From assembly GCF_027887165.1 (NCBI RefSeq), contig NC_077231.1:125377987-125441986 (forward strand): DNA of 64,000 nt, written 5' to 3'. Both the position numbers and the translations under genes were made by a program. Of the stretch, positions 12,327 to 23,470 are shown in pieces; the stretch's first letter is position 1, and each line of letters opens with the position of its first letter. The notes below the pieces were generated by a model. That model saw only the letters and a program-made list of their open reading frames with translations, was not told where the DNA came from and searched no databases. Source of the stretch: Monodelphis domestica. Taxonomy: Eukaryota; Chordata; Mammalia; Didelphimorphia; Didelphidae.

Positions 12327-13640
12327 TGATCCAATCATTCTAGAAAGAATTAAGACTTATGCCCCAAATGCAATAAAATTGTGTATACCCTTTGATCCAG
12401 AAATACTACTACTTACTAGATCTATATACTTGTAAAGATTAAAATTAATATCTGATACTCCAAGTATTATTTTAGTACCATTTATTAAAATCAACTTAGA
12501 GCAAAGAGGGAGGTAAAGCAAGAGAAAAGGCCCAGCTGTACCTAGCTCCTATTATAATTAAATATCTACCTACTTGTTAATTTTCATAAGGTTTATTAAT
12601 AGAAAAGGTAGATCAGTTTAGATTTAAATCTCATTCTTACTCTAAGTTCTTAGACCATGTGTAGTCTAGTCTCCATTAACCTTTCTCTCCCTTGTTACCT
12701 GCCTGCTCTCTTCCAGAGTCTATGCCACCACTTCAAGTGAGCTTTGCCCCTTTCTTTTATTGACATTCAGTTCATTCACAGACATAAACCCTGGCGCAAC
12801 TGTGGTATTTGAAAAATGTTGAAGAACAGGTCAGCAACCTAGGAGGAAGAGGGGATGAACTTCCCTTGACACACTCCCATGCTGCTCCAGTCAGAGAGAG
12901 AGCATGGGCAGCTGAAATGAAACTAAAACTCAATCAACATAAGGAGACATACAAACAGAAAAGGGAAAAGGGAATTCCAATCAATACATACTGAAGAGAT
13001 TTAAAAAAGGAAAAAGATATTTATGCAAAAATATTTATAGCATCTATTTTTTGTGATGGTACAGAACAGGAAACTGAAGGATATTCATCAATGGGTGAAT
13101 GGCTAAACAACTTGTGGTATATGATTGTGAGGGAATACTACTGTGCTATATAAGAAATGATGAATAGGGTGTACTCAGAAAAACCTGGAAAGACTTAAAT
13201 GAATTGATGCAAAGAGAAGTGAGTAAAACTAGGATAATACTATGCATAGCAACACAAATACTGCATGATGATCAACTGTGAATAATTTAGCTATTTTAAG
13301 CAATATGATCCAAGACAGTTCCAAAAGCTATATTATGAAAAATTCTATCCACCTACAGAGAAAGAGATGGTAGAGTCTGAATGAAGACTGAAATAAGCTT
13401 TTAAAAACTTTTTATATTTTTCTTGGTCTGGGCTTTCTTTCATAGCATGATTAATATGCAAATAAGTTTTATGTGATTATACATGTATAAATCTATATCA
13501 AAGTGCTTGCCTTCTCGATGAGGGAGCAGAAGAGGGAGAAAAATAATTTGAGACTCAAAAGTCTAAAAAACAAATATGAAAATGGTTTTCATATAATGTG
13601 AAAAATAAATAAGTCTATCTCATTTATATCAATAAATAAA
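12327..13640 (+). mobile_element. Old L1, 3' part with an unclassified insertion
   Basis: Degenerate ORF2 end and 3' UTR occur at 12333-12440 and about 12990-13640 (ATTTATAGCATC, GGGTGAATGGCTAAACAACT, TTGATGCAAAGAGAAGTGAG). The segment at about 12440-12990 is not L1-like. It could be another LTR or unknown insertion, as it is bracketed by AGATTAAAA- and AGATTTAAAA-like sequences. Confidence 0.65.
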
Positions 13641-13804
13641 TTTTTTAAAGGACATGGCTTCTTTCTAGAAATCTTAAGGGAAAATGAGTTAATTAATTCC
13701 AGCCAATTCTACATAAAACATTCCATCTGAAACTTCCAAGAATTAAGAAAAACATTGAGAATATCTTTGGAGATATTTAAAATGTCTAGTTATTAAAAAT
13801 ATAA

Positions 13805-13955
13805 AAAGATCCTAGTTTCAAATCTGGCTTCAGACACTTCCTAGCTGTGTGATCCTGGGCAAGTCACTTAACCCCCATTGCCAAGCCCTTATAACTCTTC
13901 TGCCTTAGAACCAATACTCAGTAATTGATTCTAAGATGGAAGGTAAGAGTTTAAT
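13805..13955 (+). repeat. tRNA-derived marsupial SINE, partial
   Basis: It shows the B-box-like TAGTTTCAAATCTGG, then GTGTGATCCTGGGCAAGTCA, CCCCCATTGCCAAG and a tail ending TCTAAGATGGAAGGTAAG. The head is missing. Confidence 0.85.
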
Positions 13956-13978
13956 ATATATAAAACGGTCCATGGGAT

Positions 13979-14345
13979 TACAGAAGGACTCTAAATATTT
14001 TATGATTCTGATGGTAGTACTTACTGTATTTATTCTTAATTCTTATCATACTTATCCCTTCAGCTCTTTCTGACAAGTAACTTACAATCCAGCATGATTT
14101 CATATTTTGTAAGATGGATAGGAATATTTAGAAGAATAGGAAAAGGGATTAAAGAAAGAAAGGATAAACAAAGAAATGGAAAGTAGAGAGAAAGCTGAGT
14201 GAATACTGGAAATATTTTTAAATGGGAGAAAGCTTGGAGTGGAATCAAAAGATTTCACAAAACTTTTTAGAAATTATGCCACATCCACAATATCCAATTC
14301 AATTAAAAAATTTCATTGATACATTGAGGTGAAAAAAAATACTAC
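13979..14345 (-). pseudogene. Flank and truncated start of a third exon-4 copy
   Basis: Bases 13979-14012 (ACAGAAGGACTCTAAATATT on the plus strand) match the start region of the pseudoexon at about 14572-14610, including GATTCTGATGGTAG against GCTTCTGATAGTAC. Bases 14060-14340 match the intron at about 14650-15070, sharing GAATAGGAAAAGGGATTA-like and AAGAAATGGAAA blocks. This implies at least three copies of a unit of about 600 bases, the leftmost cut off near a SINE. Confidence 0.5.
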
Positions 14346-14603
14346 CAAAATTGTTTTCTGTGAGGTCAAAATCATATGAAGAAGAATAAGAACCAGCACT
14401 TGTTATCTCTTGATCATCATCAGAAAGAGATGGTAAGACATCAGAGGAATTATGGAAAAACTTGAATTCCAGATTTCCCTTGGGACTTTCACATCACAAA
14501 ATGATAAAATCATTTCTTTTCCTGGTTTTGTGACTGTCACATATCTTCCTTTCATTTCTCCACAACTGGAAGGACAGAAGGACTTGCTAGATATTTTGTG
14601 CTT
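14346..14603 (-). pseudogene. Decayed duplicate of lectin exon 4 (second-half exon)
   Basis: The minus strand reads SCGEMKGRYVTVTKPGKE and LSFCDV, followed after a frameshift by SSSYDFDLTENNFG, which parallels SYNFDLSENH in exon 4. The stretch before the CG motif is also out of frame with the expected phase. The right-edge acceptor is weak (ATCAG or AGAAG) and the left donor has become GTAGTA. With two frame disruptions it cannot replace exon 4 in the lectin mRNA and is best called a pseudoexon. It lies between good exons 4 and 5, within a local tandem duplication. Confidence 0.75.
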
Positions 14604-14839
14604 CTGATAGTACTTCTTAAAGTATTATTCCTTCTTGCCTTGCATATCACAATCCATAGAGCACTTTCTGAAAGCTGTCTTTCAATACAAGATGCATGCA
14701 AATTTTTGAACCAGATGAATGCTCAGAGGAGTAGGAAAAGAAATTAGAGGAAGAAGTCAAAAAAGAAATGGAAAACAGAGAGGAAGTTCATCAGAAAAAA
14801 AATTTTAAGAGGAAATTTTGGGGGAGAAGCATTAAAAGA

Positions 14840-14985
14840 CAATACGCAGTGGCAGTCTCAGATACTTCCTAGTTGTGTGACCTTGTGCAAGGTAGTTAAA
14901 CCCAAGTGCCTAGCCTTTACTGCTCTTTTGCCTTGGAACAGATACATGTATTGATTCTAAGGCAGAAAGTAAGGTGTTTTTTTTT
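14840..14985 (+). repeat. tRNA-derived marsupial SINE, partial and diverged
   Basis: It contains TTGTGTGACCTTGTGCAAGG, GTGCCTAGCCTTTACTGCTC and TGATTCTAAGGCAGAAAGTA followed by a T-run. It is inserted within the exon-4 duplication unit and so postdates that copy. Confidence 0.8.
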
Positions 14986-15107
14986 GAAAAGATGGTACAC
15001 TTTTCACAAAATGTCTGAGGAATTATGTCACCTCAACCATACATACTTTGAAGAAAAAGCAGTATAAACATGTCATGGATTCACAACATTGTGGAAAATT
15101 TACTCAC

Positions 15108-15394
15108 CGATGTGGTTCTCTGAAAGATCAAAATTATATGATGTAGCTGAAGAATGAACACTCCTGGGTATTTCTGGGACATCATCAGAGACAGGTAATA
15201 AGGGATAAAAATCATCAATGGAAATTATAGAATTATTGTGGCCCGAATCCCAGGGTTTTCCAAAGATTTGTACATCACAAAATGACAAAACCTTTTCTCT
15301 TCCAGGATTGATGATTGTCACGTATCTTCCCTTCATTGTTCCACATTTGGACACCTGGGTCATCCCTAGACCCAAGGAAGGAACTTTTGCACAT
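15108..15394 (-). CDS. F-type lectin exon 4: second half of domain 1 plus spacer
   Basis: This 287-base exon has acceptor TTTCTCTTCAG and donor G|GTGAGT (phase 2 in, phase 1 out). Joined to exon 3 it completes an Arg codon and gives NARCAKVP, matching the NPRCA junction of the family. It then carries SKCGTMKGRYVTI, NPGREKVLSFCDVQIFG, which are the conserved C-terminal strands of the fold. About 50 residues follow that are rich in Ser, Asp, Pro and Ile, with one N-glycosylation sequon (NNS), and these should be a flexible spacer to the next lectin domain. The exon ends in ENHI plus one base, which joins exon 5 to give Ala-Pro-Val. Tandem decayed copies of this exon lie just to the left (14346-14603 and near 14 kb). 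Confidence 0.9.
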
Positions 15395-16796
15395 CTGAAG
15401 AGAAACCAGTGTCACTTGCTGAGAATGTCATGGTGAATGAATAAACACAGGCTACACCAAAGGACATCTATAGGTGAATAATTTATGCCCTTTTAAAAAA
15501 TCATAATTCTGCAGCCCAATAGGTCAGCTCTACTTGTTCTCTACTTATTAAAAAATTCTTCCTGCCAATACATTCATATTTTGAAGACTGAAATTATGGA
15601 AAACTTATCTACATTGCTTGAAGAGATATAAGCATTTAAAAAAAAATTCATTCATATGGATGTGAAGGGAGTGATCTTCGACTCTTCTACATCTCACTCC
15701 ATGCTTTGCTCCCAGACTAGGCAGCTAGACTGTCACTGTATATTGAGTCTTCTTCCCCTGCAACATCTCTCAGGTTAGCCTTTTTTGTTCTTTCTCCAGG
15801 AACCATCCTGGCCCTGGATATCTTCAATCAAACCTAATCAAACATTGTGCTAGTATTCAAAACCTTGTTATCACTGAATAGTTAACCCCTTGCTTATCTT
15901 CACCCCCACCTTTTTTAATATAGCAGCATTTCCCACAGAAGTCAGTACATTTTAGGCTGCTTTAGAAGAGGCATAGTGTTCAAGACTTGGGGAATTTATA
16001 GACCTACAGTGCTCTTCCTGGTCAGCCTACATATAGCGTTATGAGCAGCTGCCATATTTTAGGAGAGAGATTGTTAAGCTGAAGGTCATCCAGGAGAAGG
16101 TATTCAATAGAGGAAAGACGATATCTTGAGAGGATACCAATAGAGGGACTGGGGATTTTTAACCTTAAATAAATTTGAAGGGTCTTGATGGCAAAAACAG
16201 AACTAATGGCTTAGAACGTGAAATTTTTAGGCTTGTTTTTAGAAGCACTTCTTGAGTAGGATAGGTGCTGTTAGAAGTGAGTGCACTTGCAAATAACAAA
16301 TGAGTGAGCAAGCAAATGAACAGAAGATTAAATGAATACTTACTGGATGCCATAGATGAATGGTTATAAACAGAAAATGAATTGAGCTAACACGCTTTCA
16401 TCTTTCTGGTGGGAACTTGGATGAGGAATACCCTTGGGGTTAATTTTTTGGTAGCCTCAAATATCCTAAGTGGGTCAGTTTCAATCTTTTTAAGAATGAA
16501 AATATCTCATTATTGGACATTGTTTTTAGCTCCAAGATCTTTTTTAAATAAATAAAAATCATTTTACATCATGATCTCAAACATATCAATGGGAAAGGAG
16601 GAAATAGAGAAGGGGAGATTGTAGCTAACAAAGAATGAACATGCTCAGAATTATGCTAGAATCAACTTCATTACCTTAAATTTTTCATTTAATTTTAGTT
16701 TATAAAAATTTACCCTAAAAATAATAGGTTTAAAAATGGATAATCAAGTCCATTACCAGTCCACCAACTTGCAAAAAGTAAAGTTCAGATTCATAC
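15395..16796. other. Lectin intron 3, no recognised element
   Basis: This 1.4-kb intron separates the two halves of lectin domain 1. It is AT-rich. No repeat with clear boundaries or open coding sequence was recognised. Confidence 0.5.
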
Positions 16797-17064
16797 CTAG
16801 CATTCATTTTTCCATTCAGATCAGCTGAGTCTCCCACCAAAATAATGACTCCATTTATTTGTTCTTGACAGCAATCTTTTCTATTGGTGATTGATATGGA
16901 GTTTACAATTTGTGTTGAACCCAAATCTGCCATCCACCAGGGGTCATCCTCTTGCAGCGTTTGAACACAATTGCCACTTTGAGAAGATCCATCCATAGGT
17001 TTATCAGGAAATTGAGAAGGAATGAAGACAGTAGACTGAGATGTTTTTACTTTTTTGGTCTGTC
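16797..17064 (-). CDS. F-type lectin exon 3: first half of lectin domain 1
   Basis: This 268-base exon encodes the N-terminal half of an F-type (fucolectin/tachylectin-4/pentraxin-1) domain. Landmarks in order are a TSQSTVF strand, the KPMDG turn, GNCVQT, the hallmark DDPWWMADLG, ITNRKDCCQEQINGVIILVG with vicinal cysteines, and KMNAR at the exon end. The donor is AG|GTATGA, phase 2. Two acceptors six bases apart (first coding base 17064 or 17070) both keep frame. The loop between DG and Cys is about four residues shorter than in eel agglutinin. The sugar-contact His after that Cys is Gln here, and the Arg/Lys closing the RxDx4R/K motif is also Gln, so canonical fucose binding is doubtful. The DGN of the calcium site is DGS. 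Confidence 0.9.
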
Positions 17065-17506
17065 CTGGACCTAATGGCAAATGGGGGACAGGTGTTAAAC
17101 ATAGGTGAAAAGTACAGCGGGGGGCAGGCAATTGTAAGGAGGTAGTTTTGTTCAGTGGAAAGATGGATGGTTCAGGGGTCAGAACTGTGTTCATTCCATT
17201 TCTGACCTTGTGCAAGCCCCCTTTTTCACTGCCTTGGGCCTCACCACCTCATCAGAGCTGGACTGTTTGTGCCTTAAAGCCTTTTTAAGCTCTACATCTC
17301 AGATCTTGTGACTTCATTAAAGGAGGAAGAGCTACTCCATGAACAAAAGGAATCCAGGTTCTCCCAGCTCTAGGTCTGATGCTCTATTCACTGTGCTACA
17401 TAATTGCCTCTATACTTTCTTTCAAATCACTGATAAAAATATTGTACTAAGTAAGAACAAGGATGAATGAGGACCTAGATACTTCGCTTTATATGAACAT
17501 CGATCT

Positions 17507-18194
17507 TTTTTTTAATTGAAAGTAGCAATTTTATTTGAGTTAAAATTATTTACAAAAATCCAAAGACATATTTCATGAAATTGGTTCAAATGATTTTTTC
17601 CTGACATTGGCTTTTGCTCCAAAGATCACAGCTGAGAAATACTGTATAAAATAAAAATAGGATTGGATTCAGAAAAGAACTCTACTGTTCTAATTTCCAA
17701 TTGATAGTATTTATAGAAATATTTACAATGGAAAAAAGTTACTTTAAAACTTTAGTTAATTTGCAAGTCAGCCTCAAGAATCCTTGAATGCAGGGTTCTC
17801 TGAGGGTTTCAAACACACATACTGTAGTTCAAAGGTGACCAATATTGTGTCTCTATCAGTGCTTGACAATTGGTTATTATAAAAGACTGTTAAACACTGA
17901 GGTAAATCAATTCCCATTCAAAGCGATTACCAGTGTAACAGAGAAACAGAATTAGCCCTAATTTTCTTCATTATTTGTAACTTTTTCATTCATTTTAGCC
18001 TACATCTGTTTTCTGAAATCTAAAGATCAATGAAAAAAACATTATTCTAAGATTAATCAAACAAAAGAGACAGAGTGTATCTAGCTGATTTATCTGTGAA
18101 CATCATTTGCCCATATACATATTTATAATCAATTTGCTCTCAATTTTTTAAATCCAGGGCAAACATGACCTCATTTTTTCCAAGTTACATTGGC
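17507..18194 (-). pseudogene. Probable retroposed 3' UTR or mRNA 3' end
   Basis: On the minus strand the segment ends with AATAAA, then about 20 bases later a short A-run. It is flanked by a 16-base repeat with two mismatches, ATATGAACATCGATCT at 17491-17506 and ATATGAACATTGGTCT at 18195-18210. This is the signature of an LINE-mobilised mRNA copy of about 690 bases. No coding sequence is seen, so it may be a 5'-truncated copy containing only 3' UTR. The source gene is unknown. Confidence 0.55.
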
Positions 18195-18210
18195 ATATGA
18201 ACATTGGTCT

Positions 18211-21171
18211 ATTAATCATTATACTTTCCAAATAGTTGTTAAATCATCTTTACTTATAATTTATTTTACTAACACCCCTCATATTTTATTTTCTTCCTAA
18301 AATCAAATGACCTTCCTCTTTTTTAAAAAATCTGTCCTAACATGCTTAGTCTACATTAATAAAGTAATAAGGATAAAGATGGTCTTTTGTTTTCATTGAA
18401 GGAAATTCTGAGGGGGAGGAAAATCCTTTACTAATTCATGTTGGCATGTCTCTCCAATTTAAGAGTCTTAGAAAGTTTTCTGGCATATGAAAGGTGAAGC
18501 AATATACCCAGGGTCACAAATGTGACAAATGTCAGAGATAATACTTGAACCCAAGGCTTCTTGGCTTTGAGGAGGTTGGCTCTCCCCAGTAAACCAAACT
18601 TCCTCCTAGGGCAGCAGACCCACATGGCAACTTGTTTCTCAACTCCTAACTTTTTATCTCTACTCCAACCCCAGCATTCTCTACTAAGTGTTTCATTGAA
18701 GTACAACATTTTATCCTTTACATTGAAACTGTTCCTAAAAAAAAAAAGATAACATTTAACTAGTGTGGAAAAGAGAGAAAGTATAAGGCATGCAGCAAGA
18801 CAAGAAGCAATGGCTGGAGGGTGATCAGCTGTCAATCAAAGAAAGATTCCATTTGGAATGTTACTGGGAAACAGTTGGAGGCAAGAGCCAACTGCTGACT
18901 GAATTCTGGGCTTCTTGGCTGATGGTGGCGACTTGGAAGGAAGAAGCTGGGTTTATCTCTGGGACTTGGTATAATCAAACTGGAGGTGGCCTGGCTGATT
19001 TGAAGGCAGAAGAAGGACAATAGTCCATATCTTGCTCTGTTTCATGCTAGTGGTTGAATTGCCATTTCTCTCAATATCCTCACTGTAGGTAATAGGGAAA
19101 CCTCCAACCCTCCATTCTCCATTCTCTAACCTCCATTCTCTACCTTTTCTTGTCTTCCCCAATAAACCCCTTACTTGAGACAAAATAAGATAAAGACTAT
19201 AGCATTTGAAACATCATAGCTTATCCTGAGTGACTTAGAAGGAGGCTGAAGAAGAAGGGGGAAGGGGAAGCTGAAGGGAAGCAGAGGGGAGGAAGGGAGG
19301 TAGAGAGGGAGGAGGGTAGACAAAGAAAGAAGATAACTACCTGATTTATTAGTTATCATTTACCCATCAAATATACCCCTCCAATATTATCTATTACACT
19401 AGAATGGATGGAAAAATAATAAGCTTTGGGTTCAAGGTATCAAATGTTTGGGGGATGGGAGGTTAATGCTTTGCCTGATTGGTCTTTATAACGCTTGATG
19501 ATGACAAGGATCAGAGGGGACACATTTATCATCTTTCTCTATTTGAATATAAGATGTTTATCCTTGGTTAGTCAATTATCATTCATGTTTACCTTTTTAT
19601 GTTTCTAACTCTTGTGTTTGAACTTCAACATTTTTCCATAACTCTGGTCTTTTTTGTTTGTTTGTTTGTTTTGTTTTGAATCAGGAATACTTGGATGATC
19701 TTCTGTTTCATTAAAGGTTTTTTCCACTCCACATCAATCCCATCCCATATCATTATACTAAGTTTTTCATTGCTGTTTGAGTCAACACTTATAAACAGTC
19801 TTCTAAACAGTCTCAGGATGGAGAAAGGCTGCTTTTACCTGAATCGAAGCTTTGAGTATCCTTTCTATATAATTATTAAGAAAGGTTGTTTTTTTTTTCT
19901 GTTGAATAATCTAATCTCTAAGTGTCTCAATTTGTTTTAATTCTGAGCCTGAAACACTAAATCAGCCCGATTCAGACCTGGCAAAGAACAACCTTCATTC
20001 CCCAGCAAATTTGTGGATATTTTCTTTATAGATACTTCCAGATCCTCTGTGCCACTCTCACATTAAAAAGTCACTAGTATCTGCTCTTTCTACTCCATCC
20101 TAAGGGACCTTTCCATCTAAGCCCAATAAATAAAAACTACAGGGAATCCCATTTCAACTCACAAAGAAAAATTTCCTGGTAATGAGGCTGTCTAAAAATG
20201 AAATGGGCTACTTTAAAATTTCACTTGTCACTTGTAGTCTTCAATCTGGAAATGGATAGATACTTGCCATGATTGATATAGAGAAAGAATTTGTTATTTA
20301 GTTCAAAGTTAAGGATTTATTATTTAGTTCGAAGTTAGACTAGATAAATTTTGTGGTTCCGTCTGTCTCTAAGATTCTGATTATGTGAGATCTAAGTCAT
20401 TGGAATAATCCCCAGGTGGGTTAAAGGTGTTTAGAATCATCCTAATTTTTACATCCATTTGATCAAATATTAAGCATATGAAAAAGAAAAAGATGAGTTC
20501 AGGTCACTTAACATAATCAACAGAGAAATTTCCTCAAAACCCCATTTGGTTTTGATTCTAGAGACATTGACTAAAGATCAATCATATATTTCCAAAGTCC
20601 TTACAAGATGGCATACTTCAAAATTCTAAAAGGTTCAATAGATTGTAAAGAAAGAAGAGATGAAAGATAGTATGTCCATTGGGTAAGGTAGACTTATCAC
20701 AGAACCAAAATTGTCACCTCTGTACTTTTTCATTTTAATTTTCCTGGAAGATGATGCAGCAAGCACACTTTTTATTCTGATGAGTATATATTTTCAGAAG
20801 CAATAAGCTAACATTCTATTGGCTTGATTCTTTCATTGAGTTGACCAGTGAATTAAAATTGCTGGACCAGTCAATGAATACATGTGGCTAACTAATACTG
20901 TGAATTTAATATGAGATAACCAGACAGAATGGAGGAATGCAGGCTCTTTCTTGGTCATTCTATGCTACTCACTATTTAACTGAATAGTAGGAAATGAAAA
21001 GGTTAGTGAAAATGTGCACACTCAGACATCACACACATAAATACTAGAAGTAAGATAGCAAATATGATCATAATGTATTTACTCACCAATAATTTTAATA
21101 AAAACTTCATAGAAATCAGTCTTATAAAATTATAATTTATGTTTTGGCTAGTCTAATATAAATCAAATAAA
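18211..21171. other. Lectin intron 2 sequence, mostly unclassified
   Basis: A stretch at about 18745-19360 has LTR-like traits (TGTGGAAAAG start, AATAAACCCC near 19160, purine-rich tract 19240-19330), but no boundaries or target duplication could be fixed. The rest is AT-rich, with a (GTTT)n run near 19655. No gene is seen. Confidence 0.35.
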
Positions 21172-21183
21172 AGAGGTCATTAT

Positions 21184-21389
21184 TATTTTTTTTAAACCCT
21201 TACCTTCTGTCTTGGAGTCAATACTGTGTATTGACTCCAAGGCAGAAGAGTGGTAAGGGCTAGGCAATGGGGGTCAAGTGACTTGCCCAGAGTCACACAG
21301 CTGGGAAGTGTCTGAGGTCAGATTTGAACCTAGGACCTCCCGTCTCTAGGCCTGGCTCTCAATCCACTGAGCTACCCAGCTGCCCCCAT
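21184..21389 (-). repeat. tRNA-derived marsupial SINE, full length
   Basis: It runs from AAACCCTTACCTTCTGTCTT to CTGAGCTACCCAGCTGCCCC with an A-box-like head and B-box TTTGAACCTAGG (antisense). The target duplication GAGGTCATTATT lies at 21172-21183 and 21390-21401. Confidence 0.92.
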
Positions 21390-21561
21390 GAGGTCATTAT
21401 TTAGTATTTTAGTGTGTAGTTTTCCTTTACTACCACCAGAAACTTGACAAATACAAAAAAAAAATTCAACTGGAGTGGGGTTTTGGTGGGGCAGTTCATT
21501 CATATTTATATTATTATATTGTTATTCATACCTTCACTTTGTATTAAAAGGGAGGTTAATT

Positions 21562-22285
21562 TGTATTTGAGGGGTTAAGACTTTCAATATAAAGAGGGGG
21601 TACAGGAGAGATAGCTGATGTTTAGGGTTGGCTTAGAGAGAGGAGAGGGGGTTTTAAGATTTTCCCCTTCTGCCTTCCCTCCTTAGCTAAAGCTGCTCTC
21701 CCCAATTCACTCTTGTCCCTCTTGTCCCCCCTCCACTACTTGAGACCAAAGGGTCTTCCCTTGATCTGTACACTCACACTCAGCTTGGGGAACAGATAAC
21801 TTTTAATGTCAACTCAATCAGGTAATACAAAAGAAATAATGGGCACAGTAAGAATGGGAAAGGAATGTGGGAAAAAGGGGTCCCTGTCTCTATCTAAACT
21901 CTTTTTCCTCCCTCCTCAAGTTTGTTGGGAACTCACATCTTGGCAGTCTGAGCCCCCTGAGAGAAAGTCAGGTTGACTCACCCCTGGGCAACAGGAGCTG
22001 AGGTAAAGTCTGTTCAGGTTTCTCTTCAGAAAGTCCCTTCAGTTGGGAAGTGTTAGGGGGAAAGATTTCTAGTCACCAGCAGGAAAAGTGGGTAACCCTA
22101 AGGAGAAAGTCTTTTCCCTTCTACTCTCTTTGGCTTCTCAAGACTGAGAGAGACCAATTCCTCTACCAGTTGGGGTCTTTTCTTCCTCAAGATTCCAATC
22201 CCTTGGGGCCCCTCCCCCATCGAGGTGATCAATTTCACACACTCTTCAGCCTGGCACTTTTTCTTTAGTGCCAGCCTCTGTCACA
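21562..22285. mobile_element. Solo LTR with 4-base target duplication
   Basis: A 724-base element begins TGTATTTGAGG and ends CTCTGTCACA, with AATT on both sides (21558-21561 and 22286-22289). It lacks internal retroviral sequence. ATTAAA on the minus strand near 21803 hints at minus orientation, but this is not secure. The family was not identified. Confidence 0.65.
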
Positions 22286-22765
22286 AATTTATGATATAGA
22301 ACTAACTAGAGTCAACTATGAGCTAAGTAGGATGCCTGAAATCTGAGAATTGCTCAAGTAATTCATTCTGAAAACTTGAAAGACTTTTATGTTAGTGCAA
22401 TTAAATTCAATTCAAAACTATTTTTAGTCATGTAGTCCCTACAAAATTGTGCTAGAGATACATACTGGAAACTTACATTATGAGTATCTTGCAGTGACTG
22501 TTTGCTTGTTTCTACTTGGTTCGGATTGGGACAGAGAAAAAACAAATTTTAGTATATGTTGGGTTTCCTTTGCAATTTTCATTAACAGCTTTACGTTAAA
22601 GTTTGTATTATATGGCAGAATAATTTCTCTAAAGGCATCTAATTCATCTGAGTAAAGATAATGTACCTACCAGGGGGCAGGTGTTGGGTAGAATCTTTGG
22701 TCATTGTCATTTTTTTATTCTTGTCATCTGCCATTTTAGAGAATACATGTACCTTACATATTGTT

Positions 22766-22864
22766 AAAAACTTTTTTTGATCCTGGAATGGTGACAGTCA
22801 CCAATTTTCCTTTCATTTTCTTAGTAGAAAATTTGTTTCTACTAAGGTAGGAATCATAACACAT
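22766..22864 (-). pseudogene. Relic of another second-half lectin exon
   Basis: The minus strand starts after TCTAG with a phase and sequence like exon 4 (TGT GTT ATG ATT CCT ACC TTA, against CAKVPSL in exon 4). It then reads MKGKLVTVTIPGSKK out of frame before fading into A-rich sequence. Position and strand put it upstream of lectin domain 1, so the gene once had a further lectin domain between the linker exon and exon 3. No matching first-half exon was recognised between 22.9 and 31.9 kb. Confidence 0.6.
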
Positions 22865-23024
22865 CTAGACTTAAATCATATTGTCATTCTTTGGAGAATG
22901 CTTAGATTGTTTAAAGCATCTTAAAGTATAAAAATGTCACAAAATTACACATACTCAGTAGTAATTCTAAGCACAAAACCCAAGGATGTAAGAGACAGAA
23001 GAGAAAGACACACACATACAAAAA

Positions 23025-23210
23025 GGTAGTTCAGTGGGTAAAGGGCCAGGTCTGGACACAGAAGGTCCAGGGTTCAAATCTGAGCTCAGACTCTACTGTG
23101 TGACCCTGGGCAAGTCATTTAACCCCCATTGCCTAGTTTCACTGCTCTTTTGCTTTAGAACCAATATTTAGTATTGATCTTAAGATGGAAGGTGAAAGTT
23201 AAAAAAATTT
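23025..23210 (+). repeat. tRNA-derived marsupial SINE, diverged
   Basis: The head AGTTCAGTGGGTAAAGGGCC and B-box GGGTTCAAATCTGAG are followed by GTGACCCTGGGCAAGTCATT and the tail TTAAGATGGAAGGTGAAAG. Confidence 0.85.
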
Positions 23211-23440
23211 ATAGCAGAAATTCTTGTAGTAGCAAAGAGCTGGAAAGAATATGGTGCTCATAAACTGGAGAATAACTGGGTATTATGCCATAAGAAATTA
23301 CAAATATGAAAAAGAAGAGAAATGTGGGATTTTTATGAATCAATGCACTTAATAACTGTGTACTGACTGATGCCATGAGAAACAAGCAGAATCAGGAAAA
23401 CAATTTCCACAATGCATGCAACAAAATAAAAGAAAGCAAC
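23211..23440 (+). mobile_element. Old L1 ORF2 end remnant
   Basis: Degenerate matches to the L1 C-terminal region (TAGCAGAAATTCTTGTAGTA, CAAAGAGCTGGAAAGAATAT, AAGCAGAATCAGGAAAACAA). Heavily decayed. Confidence 0.45.
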
Positions 23441-23470
23441 ACTAGATGATTTTAAAACTCAGCTAGATGG

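Noticed and set aside
16730..17215. Full 161-codon open frame as a single exon
   Set aside because: Only 16797-17064 is lectin; the frame beyond both splice sites is intron read-through.
18431..18835. 134-codon minus-strand open frame
   Set aside because: Low-complexity hydrophobic content, no homology recognised, and it overlaps LTR-like sequence.
21060..21140. Consensus splice donor GTGAGTAAAT on the minus strand after a coding-like stretch
   Set aside because: It superficially resembles the end of lectin exon 4, but the preceding sequence is too diverged to call; it may belong to the 22.8-kb relic at most.
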